64,000 nucleotides of DNA from JASLZO01 sp965247995 (GTDB lineage: Bacteria; Chloroflexota; Dehalococcoidia; UBA6926): the NCBI GenBank assembly GCA_965247995.1, contig OZ252041.1, forward strand, positions 1,240,001 through 1,304,000. Direction: 5' to 3'. Positions 49,358 to 59,000 of this stretch are shown piece by piece. Position 1 is the first letter of the stretch, and each line of letters begins with the position of its first letter. A program made the translations under genes and the position numbers. Below the pieces are notes generated by a model that worked only from the letters and a program-made list of their open reading frames with translations, had not been told where the DNA came from and made no database searches.

Positions 49358-49738
49358 GTGGCGAGTATGAAGGCGGTCGCCGATCGAGCAATCGAGGAGG
49401 TCGGTCGCGGAGGACGCGAGCCACACAAGCTCCCTGCCGGCTGGTCGGTCCAAACCGTCCACGAGGCATCGGGTCAGCAGTTAGGTGCGGTCGTGATCTT
49501 CGACGGTCACACGCAACCAGTCGCCGCGATACCGATTGATCGCCGCGGCGACATCCCAAGGAACCTGGCAATTTTGCGTCTCCTGGATGTGGAGGAAGGT
49601 TCACGCGACGGACGCACGCGGTCTCCATGGGTGGACCTGGCAATTCAGGCAAAGCATGTCGCAAGGGGTGCTGATGCGAAGCGGACGACAGAACGCGATC
49701 GGATCGCACAGTACTTGTGGTGGGCCTACGTGTACTGA
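49358..49738 (+). CDS. Soluble hypothetical protein, last gene of the rightward operon
   Basis: The 126-residue protein starts GTG (MASMKAVADRAIEEVGRGGR) with AAGGAGGG six nucleotides upstream. It reads as a small alpha/beta protein (LGAVVIFDGHTQPVAAIPID) with an aromatic end (IAQYLWWAYVY). No TM, no recognised family. Confidence 0.52.
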   Translation: MASMKAVADRAIEEVGRGGREPHKLPAGWSVQTVHEASGQQLGAVVIFDGHTQPVAAIPIDRRGDIPRNLAILRLLDVEEGSRDGRTRSPWVDLAIQAKHVARGADAKRTTERDRIAQYLWWAYVY

Positions 49739-50049
49739 ATTGCGAACTTTTCGATTGGCCGTCGCCTTATGACTAACTGACGAGAGTTCTGCATTACATG
49801 TGCGTCTCCTAGGGGGGTGGCGCAGCACACGGGCGATCCGCTATCACCCCCAGCCGCGCCCATCATCGTCCTTGCTCGCCCGTCCTCCACCGCGTCGTCG
49901 TCCTTCCCAACCGTGACCTCCTCGAAAGGGTCAGCCCGTAGCGCCTCGCCGAACATCCCAGCGGCGGCGGGCCACCTGCCAGAGTCGAAGAGTTCTCCTG
50001 CCTGGTACAGAGGAATGACGGCGGTGGCGAAGCTGGAGATGTCATTCAA
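49726..50049 (-). CDS. Possible small TPR-like protein
   Basis: A 107-residue minus-strand frame. Residues 8-45 (AVIPLYQAGELFDSGRWPAA, then AGMFGEALRADPFEE) resemble a tetratricopeptide helix pair, but the rest is featureless. It overlaps the preceding plus-strand gene by 13 bp at its end. A plus-strand frame covers the same DNA and looks less natural. Confidence 0.33.
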   Translation of the reverse strand: MNDISSFATAVIPLYQAGELFDSGRWPAAAGMFGEALRADPFEEVTVGKDDDAVEDGRARTMMGAAGGDSGSPVCCATPLGDAHVMQNSRQLVIRRRPIEKFAIQYT

Positions 50050-50075
50050 GACGGATGCGACAGTAGCTTCCTCTC

Positions 50076-53000
50076 CTATCTCCGGCTACGTCGCACCACA
50101 ATTATGAGAACGACTCCGGCGACTACCCCAATCACTACCACAACAATAGCCCACCAGGGGAATCCTTCGTCCCCGCCGTCCGCCTCGGACGGCGCTGGCT
50201 CCGCCGTGGGCGTAGGCTCCGCCGTGGGTGTAGGCTCCGCCGTGGGCGTAGGCTCCGCCGTGGGTGTAGGCTCCGCCGTGAGCGTAGGCTCCGCCGTGGG
50301 CGTAGGCTCCGCCGTGGGCGTAGGCTCCGCCGTGGGCGTAGGCTCCGCCGTGGGTATAGGCTCCGCCGTGGGTATAGGCTCCGCCGTGGGTGTAGGCGTA
50401 GGAGTAGGCGGGAGCGGCGCTTCTTCAGTCTCGCCTCTGCCTGATTCCGACCAAGGGCTGACTCCCTCGGCGTTGATAGCCCGCACCTGTACCTCGTAGC
50501 CGGTCTCAGGCTTAAGATCGCTCAGGGTCATGGACGTGCCGGTGCCGTCGTACCCGACGTCTTTGAACTCCCCGTCAGCTTCACGGTATTGCAAGTCGTA
50601 ATCCGTAATCTCCGGCCCTTGGTTATCGGGCGCTGTCCAGCTGACCGTTAGGCCAGTCGGGCCGGTGTTCGTTACTTCAGGAGCTCCCGGCTGAGAGGGC
50701 GGCTCAACCACGTTCTCTACGGTGATGGTAACTATGATCCCATCGACACCCCCTCGGCGGTCCCGGGCGCTCACCCGCACCGAGTATTCGTTCTTGACCT
50801 CGTAGTCCAACGCTGTCTTGGTGGTGAGCTGCCCTGTGCTAGGGTCCACGTCGAAGGAGGCTCGATCCATTCCCCACAGCCAGTACTCCAGCCGGTCATT
50901 GTCCGAATCCCTGGCGTTCACTGGGTCCCCCACAGCCATGCCCACTTCTGCGTTCTCCGGGACGGTGCGGGTGGTGTTGAGGCCCTCGTTGAACCTAGGC
51001 GAGCGGTTGGCAGGTTCGTCGTCCACCGCAGTGACGGTGACGGTGACCGTGCCGGTGTCCGTACCCCCGTTCCCGTCGCTCACTGTATAGGTGAAGGAGT
51101 CGGACCCGTGGAAGCTGGAGTTGGGGGTGTAGGTGACGGTGGCCCCGGCGCTCGTGATCGCGGCGCGGCCATTGCTAGGTACGCTCACCGCAGTTACGCT
51201 GAGGCTGTCACCGTCCGCGTCCGTGTCGTTGTCCAACACCCTAATGACGATGGCCGTGTCCTCGGCAGTCGTGGTGGAGTCACCCATCGCCACAGGCGGG
51301 TCGTTAACTGAAGTGACGGTGACGGTGACCGTACCGGTGTCCGTACTCCCGTTCCCGTCGCTCACCTTGTAGGTGAACAAGTCGGAACCGTGGAAGTTAG
51401 CATTAAGAATATAGGTGACGGTGGTCCCGGCGCTTGTGATCGCGACGCTCCCGTTGCTTGGGGTGCTCACCTCGATGACGCTGAGGCTGTCACCGTCCAC
51501 GTCCGAGTCGTTGTCCAACACCCTAATGACGATGGCCGTGTCCTCGGCAGTCGTGGTGGAGTCACCCATCGCCACAGGCGGGTCGTTAACTGAAGTGACG
51601 ATGACGGTGACCGTAGCGGTGTCCGTACCCCCGTTCCCGTCGCTCACCTTGTAGGTGAACAAGTCGGAACCGTGGAAGTTAGCATTAGGAATATAGGTGA
51701 CGGTGGTCCCGGCGCCTGTGATCGCGACGCTCCCGTTGCTTGGGGTGCTCACCTCGATGACGCTGAGGCTGTCACCGTCCACGTCCGAGTCGTTGTCCAA
51801 CACCCTAATGACGATGGCCGTGTCCTCGGCAGTCGTGGTGGAGTCACCCACCGCCACTGGCGGGCCGTTGGCTTGAGGGATGGCTTCCCCTTCTGCCTGG
51901 GGCCCTGGGCTGCGGAGGTTCACCGCGCGGACCTGGAACTCATATACTCGGCCATTAAATAGGTTTTCCACCGTGTGCTCGGTGGGAAGTTGGCCTCCGA
52001 TTCCGGGGACGGACTCCCAGTCATGGATGTCCAGCACGTGGGCCGAGCCGGCCCCCACCAAGGCGGTGTGAGCGGCAGTGTCCACCGCTACGGAGTACCC
52101 GAACCAATCGCCCGCCTCGCCGTCTTCGTCGGTCAGCTTTTTCTTCTGGCTCCACTCACCGTTGGAATCCCTGGTGAAGACGTAAGCCGAACCTGAAGCA
52201 GAGCCGTTGTCGTCGTCCCCGTACGCACCAACCACCACGGTATCAACGTCCACCGCCACCGAATACCCGAAGTAGTCGAGAGCATCGCCATCGTCTGCAG
52301 TCAGCTTTTCCCCACCGTCCCACACGCCTCCCGAATCTCTGGTGAAGACATAGGCCGCACCGGCATCCAGAAGGTACAAGGGTGAATCGGGGTCTGAATG
52401 GGGGTCAATGGGGTCGTGCTGATACGCTCCCACCACGACGGTGGCAACTTCCACCTCGGCACCACTAACCTCCACGGTATCAACGTCCACCGCTACGGAA
52501 TACCCGAAGTTATCCTGCGCCTCGCCGTCGGAGGCGGTCCGCTTGTCGGTCTCATTCCCGTCGGCCCAGGCACCGGAGGACTTCACGAATACGTAAGCCG
52601 AACCCGAGTCAATGCCTTTGTCATCGTCCCCGGACGCCCCGATCACAGCAGTGTTGCCGTCCAATGCTACGGAAACCCCGAACCAGTCGTCATCGGCGCC
52701 GTCTGAGGCGGTCAACTTGGCCGTCTCAGTGTCTTCCATGGGGTTCCAGTCGGCCCAGCTGCCACTGCTGTTGGGTTTGGTGAATATGTAGGCCGAACCA
52801 GAATCTTCTGAGTCGTTTTCCTCGTCGTCGTCCTGATACGCCCCTACTAGGACGGTGTCACCGTCCACCGCCACGGAATACCCGAAGTAGTCGAGGGCCG
52901 CGCCGTCGGAAGCCGTGAGCTTGGCGGTCTCAGTACTGGTGGCCCAGCCCCCTGTGGGCTTCACGAATACGTAGACCGAGCCGGAATCAGCGCCGGCGCC

Positions 53001-56000
53001 GTCGTTCCCAGGCGCCCCAACCACGACAGTATCACCGTCCACCGCCACGGAAATCCCGAAGTTGTCGTAAGCCTCGCCATCGAAGGCGGTTAGCTTGGCC
53101 GCCTGGGTCCACACACCCTCAACTCTGCTGAAGACGTATACCGCGCCAGAATCAACGCCATTGTCGTCATCCTGGTACGCCCCGATAACCGCGATGTCAC
53201 CGTCCACCGCCACCGCATACCCGAACTTGTCGCCCCCCACGCCGGTCAACGTGCTGGTCTTGAGCAGGTGCAATACCTCGTATCTGAGTATGGTCTCTTT
53301 TGTCTCAACGTGGGTGTAAGCCCATTTCAGCTTCACCTCACCATTGCCCTCCTCCGGGGGCTCCAAGGCTGGGCGAAGTAGTTGAGGCGGCAGAGGCTTG
53401 GCGTCGATCGCCGAGGCAGGGCCAACGTCGGTTGCGTTCTCCGCCCAGATCTGGAACGTGTACGTGGTGCCGTTGGTGAGGCCGGTAATGGTGTATGTGG
53501 TGGCGTCGGCACTGATGTTGGTTGAGTTCGTGACTCCGTCGATGCTGTAATGGTATTTATCGATCGAAGCGTCGTCGGGGTCGCCCCAACTCAGACGCAC
53601 CTCTTCGTGGCCCGGCTCCGCCGCGAGATTCAACGGCGAGTCTGGTAGCGTACCCGCCGGTGTCGCGGTGACGTCCGAGGCATCGCCGTATGGCTGAAGA
53701 GCCTGGTTGTCCACCGCGCGGATATGGAACGTGTACGTGGTGAGGTTGGTCAGACTGGTAACGATGTAACCGATGGTGTTCGCGACGCTGTAGTCGATGT
53801 CGTCGGCGTCGATGTCGATGAAGCTAGTGCCGCCGTCGGTGCTGTACTGGTATTTATCGATCGAAGCGTCGTTGGGGTCGGCCCACTCCAGCTTCACCTG
53901 GGTGTCGCCCGCGGTTGCGGAGAGGTTCGGCGCGGCCGGTGTCACACTTGCGGGCGTGGCATCTTTTGTGGCCGAAGGACCCTCTCCGATCACGTTCACC
54001 GCCCGCACCGCAAACGTGTACGTGGTGAGGTTGGTCAGGCCGAGCACCGTGTAATTGTCGGTGCTCGGCCCGCTGTCGGGAATACTCATGAAGGTCGTGC
54101 CGCCGTCGGTGTTGTACTCGTACTTCGTGATAGGGGCGATAGTGGCGTCGGCGGTGGCCGCAGTCCAGCTCAACGTCACCTGGCCGTCGCCCGCCTGTGC
54201 GCTCAGGACGGGCGCGATCGGCTTCCCCAACGGAGTGGCGCTGGCTCCGTCCGAGGCGGGGCCTGCGCCGCTTCGGTTCAGCGCCCGGATTTGGTACGCG
54301 TACTCTGTTCCGTTGGTCAGGCTGGTCACTGTGTGATTTGTGGTCTGATGGTCGCTGAGGCCAATGTCCATCCAATCGGGTATGCCCAACACATGGACCG
54401 AACCAGCATCCATGCCAGTTGCGATGTCGTCACTGTACGCCCCAACCAGTGCGAGATCACCGCGTTGATCATCCAGGTCCACTGCCACTGACCATCCGAA
54501 CCTGTCGTTGGCCGCGCCGTTAGGGGCGGTGAGCTTGAGGGTCTCAAAGGTGCTGGCCCAGCCGAGGGCAGGCTTCTCGAAAACATACGCCGAACCGGAA
54601 TTGCGTCCGTTGTCGTCGTCTTGCCACGACCCAACTACCACGGTGTCACCATCCACCGCCACCGACACTCCGAAGTTATCTCCAGCTGCGGCGTCGGAGG
54701 GGGTGAGCCTGGCTTTCTCGCCCCACACACCCGATTCCCTGGCGAAGACATAGGCAGCACCGGAACCGGCGCCGGTTCCGGGGTCGCTGTGCTGACTTGC
54801 TCCGATCACCGCAGTGTCGCCGTCCAGAGCTACGGAAAACCCGAAGTAGCCGCTCGGCTGGCGGTCGGAGGCGGTCAGCTTGGCAGTCTCATTTCCGTCG
54901 GTCCAGCCTCCGGGAGGCTTGTCAAAGACGTAGGCCGAACCGCTTCCTAACTCACCGAAGACCGTGTCGTCCCCGTACGCCCCTACCAATACAGTGTCGC
55001 CGTCCACCGCTAACGAGTACCCGAGATAGGCGAGTTGCAAGCTTGTGGAGGCGGTGAGCTTGGCCGCTTGGCTCCACACACCGGTACCCGAATCCTTGGT
55101 GAACACATAGGCCGCACCAGCGCTCAAACGGCCCCCGGCGTCATAGAGGCGAGACCCAATCGCCAGGGTGTTGCCGGCCAGAGCTACGGAACCTCCGAAG
55201 AAGGCGTACTCCTCGGGGACAGTGGGGGCCAGCTTGGCGGTCATCGCTGCCTTGGCTGTTTGTGACAAGGCGTCCCAGGCGGCCCAGCCTCCGGTGGGCT
55301 TAGTGAATACGTAGGTCGCACCGGAATTTACCAGGGTAGTATTGCTAGCGTCTTCGCCGTCGTATGCGTGGGCTCCAACCACTACGGTGTCCCCGTCCAC
55401 CGCAACGGACCACCCGAACTGGTCGCCCGTCTCTTCGCCGTCGAGCTTGACCTGCTGGGTCCAGTCACCGGTGGAATCCCTGGTGAATATATAGGCCGAA
55501 CCCCTCCTATCATTTGCCCGGTCCGCCGCAACCACGGCGGTGTCGCCGTCGATTGCTACGGAAATCCCGAAATGGTCGCCCGCCGCCCCGTCGGCGGCGG
55601 GCGACCATTTCGGGATCACCTCCGCTAGCTCGTACCCGGTTATCGTCGAGTTGCCGGGGTTATCCCAGCTCAGCGTCACTCGGGTGTCGCTAGCCACCGC
55701 TCCCAACCCGGTCGGCTTGGCTGGCTTCGGAGCCCTGGGAGTGGCGCTGGCGCTGTTTGAGGCAGGCCCTTCGCCGGAGGCGTTTACCGCGCGGATTTGG
55801 AACGAATACTCCTGGTAGTTGGTCAGGCCGGTGACGGTGTATGCAGTGGTGGCCGAGTTGCTGCCGCCGTCGAAGTCCGAGAAATTCGCGCCCCCGGCGG
55901 TGCTGTACTGGTACTTCGTGATTGTGGCGTTGCCGGGATCGGCCCAGGAGAGCGCAACCTTGCCGTCACCCGGCGCGGCCGACAGATTCGCGGGGGCGAC

Positions 56001-59000
56001 CGGTACCATCAAGGCGCTTACGGTGGAGGGCGCGCCGTTGCCGAGATCGTTCACGGCGCGCAGCGCCAAGGTGTGCGTGACGCCGTTGGTCAAGCCGGTC
56101 ACGGTGTAGGTGGTGGTGGTAGCGCCGCTGCCACCGATTTCCGCGAAGGTCGTGCCGCCGTCTGTGCTGTACTTGTATCCCGTGATTGTGTCGTCTTCGG
56201 GGTCGTCCCAGGACAGAGCGACCTGCCCGTTCCCTCCCGCGGCCGACAGGTTGGTCGGGGCGTATGGTACCGCCTTGGGCGTGGCGTCGAGCCTGTCCGA
56301 TGCCGGGCCATTGCCGCTGGCGTTCACCCCGCGGAGCTGGAAGGTGTACACGACGTCATTGGTCAGGCCTGTCACCGCGTAGGAAGTCGCGTTGGCTTCG
56401 CCGGGCGCGCTGTTGGAAATGTCAGTCCAGGACGGGATGCCCATAATATGGGCTGCCCCTTTATTACTGCCGTCCCCGTACGCGCCAACCACGGCGGTAC
56501 TACCGTCCACCGCTACGGACCACCCGAAGTGGTCTTCCGCCGCGCCATCGTGGTCGATGATTTTGGCCGTCTCAGTACCGGTGGCCCAGTTGCCGTTAAT
56601 GGGCTTGGTGAAGAAGTAGGCCGAACCGGATTTATCCCCCTTGTCGTCGTCTAGGTGCGCCCCAATCACGATGGTGTTGCCGGACACCGCCACGGAAATT
56701 CCGAATTCGTCGCCGCTCGTCCCGTCGGAGGCGGTAAGCTTCGCTGTCTCAGTACCGGTGGCCCACGCGTTGCCAGGCTTGGTGAAAACGTAGGCCGCAC
56801 CGGAATTGTTCACGGTGTCACTTTTGTTGTGTTGGTGCGCGCCGACTACGACGGTGTTACCGTCTATCGCCACGGAAATACCGAACTCATCTCCCGCCGC
56901 AGCGTCGAAGGCGGTGAGTGTGGCCGTCAAAGTGGCCTTGCCATCGGCATCCAGGGAGTCCCAGTCTTCCCAGTCTATTGAGCCGTCGCTGTTGGCGTCG
57001 GACGATGGCTTGGTGATTGCGTAGGCCGAATCGGCCTTGCGGGCCCCGACGACGATGGTGTTACCGTCAATCGCCACGGAATTACCGAAGTAACCGCCTG
57101 CCGCAGTGCCGGGGGCGGTCAGCTTGGTCGTTAACATGGCCTTGCCATCGGCGCTCAGGCTGTTCCAGTCGTCCCATCCGTTGTCGCCCGAGGGCTTGGT
57201 GAAGACGTAGACCGAACCGGACTCAGCGCCGCCGTCGTCGTCCAGGTGCGCGCCGACCACTATGGTGTCGCCATCCACCGCAACGGAATAACCGAACTGG
57301 TCTCCGTCTGCAGCGTCGGAGGCGGTCAGCTGGGCCGTCTGCTTCCACATCCCCTGGGAATCCTTGGTGAATATGTAAGCCGAACCGGTATTGGTGGCCT
57401 GGCCCTCGCCCGGTTCGCCCTCGTCGTATTGGTGGGCCCCGACCACGGCGGTGTCGCCATCCAATGCTACGGACCGCCCGAACTCGTCGCCATTGTCCCC
57501 GTCCGAGGCATTCAGCGTGGCGTTCTTGGTCCACACCTCGGATACCGAATTCCAGGTGAATACGTAAGCAGCACCCGGGCGATTGTTGAAGTCAGCGTCA
57601 TAAGCCTGCAACGCCCCAACCAACGCGGTGTCACCGTCTGCCGCCACGGCCACCCCGAAGAAGTCGTCATCCCTGCCGGCGCCTCCGCCGGTAAGCTTTC
57701 TCGGCGTAATCCGCAACAGTTGGTACTTGGTTATGGTGGAATCGTCGGGGTTGTCCCAGCCCAACTCCACTTGGGAGTTGTACTCGATCCCGGTGAGTCC
57801 GGTGGGCTTGGCCGGCAGTATCAAGGCGGTCACGGTGGACGCCTCGCCGTTACCGGTAGGGTTCACCGCACGCAACGCCAACCTGTACTCGGTGCTGTTG
57901 GTCAGGCCGGTGACGGTGTATGCAGTGGTGGACGCGCTGCTGCCACCGTCGAAGTCCGAGAAATTCGCGCCCCCGTCGGTGCTGTACTGGTACTTCGTGA
58001 TTGTGGCGTTGCCCGGATCGTCCCAGGAAAGGGCGACCTCGCCATCGCCCGGCGTGGCTGAGAGGTTCACGGGGGCAGCTGGCACGGGCACGGGCACGCC
58101 GGTCGCAGTTGATGCCGGGCCGTCGCCGGAAGGGTTCACCGCACGCACTGCGAACATGTATGTGATGTCGTTGGTCAGGCCGGTTACCGTCTGGCTCCTG
58201 ATCGCGGCGGCGGTATCGGGGATTTTGGCCCAGCCCGATGTCCCGATGACGTAGGCAGAGCCGACGTCGAGGACATCGTTGCCGGTGTCGTCGTCGTCGT
58301 CATTGGCGTCGTTCCTGGGCGCAGCCACCAATGCAGTGTCACCGTCCAGCGCCAGCGCGATTCCGAACCGGTCGCCCGTCGCGGCGTTGGAGGCGGTGAG
58401 CTTGACCGTGCCAGTAGTGTCGGTCCAGCCGTTCGTGGGTTTGATGAATACGTAGATCGAACCGGAGTCCGTGCCGTCGTCGTCGTTCTGGTGGGCCCCG
58501 ACCAAGATGGTGTCGCCGTCCACTGCAACGGACCGACCGAACTGGTCGCTATCGGCGCCGTCTGACGCGGTGAGCTTGGCCGTCTCGGTGCCTGCACTGT
58601 TGGTCCAACCGGTGTTGGGTTTTGTGAATACGTAGGCCGAACCGGTGCTGGCCTCAGCCCCGTCGACCGTGTTCCGGTCTCCGGACGCGCCAACGACTAT
58701 AGTGTTGCCGTCCACCGCGACGGAACGACCGAAATTGTCGTTGGCGGCCCGGTCGGACGCCCTGAGCTGCACGGTTTCAGTCGTCGTGGCCCAGGCGGCG
58801 CCCCCAGACTTGACGAACACGTAGACCAAACCGGAATCGGTGAGGCTGTTGTCGTCCTTACCGTACGCCCCGACTGCGATGGTATCGTCGTCCACCGCTA
58901 CTGAATTCCCGAACAGATCGTCCAAGGCGGCGTTGGAGGCGGTGAGCTTGGCATTCTGGCTCCACTCACCATTGGAATCCCTGGCGAAAACGTATGCCGA

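Noticed and set aside
49817..50107. 96-codon plus-strand frame before the giant gene's end
   Set aside because: Ser/Pro-rich translation typical of an antisense frame; the opposite frame has a more protein-like TPR pattern, though it too is uncertain.
50104..50499. CRISPR-like short regular repeats
   Set aside because: The 18-bp units are contiguous with no spacers and code for PTAEPT in the giant protein; they are a coding minisatellite.
53724..54491. 255-codon plus-strand frame opposite the giant gene
   Set aside because: Long antisense frames arise from the codon bias of the FN3 and FG-GAP repeats; it has no ribosome-binding site and low-complexity content, and similar frames recur opposite every repeat.
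55797..58061. Several plus-strand frames of 200-290 codons opposite the giant gene
   Set aside because: They mirror the repeats of the minus-strand gene and share no features of real proteins.
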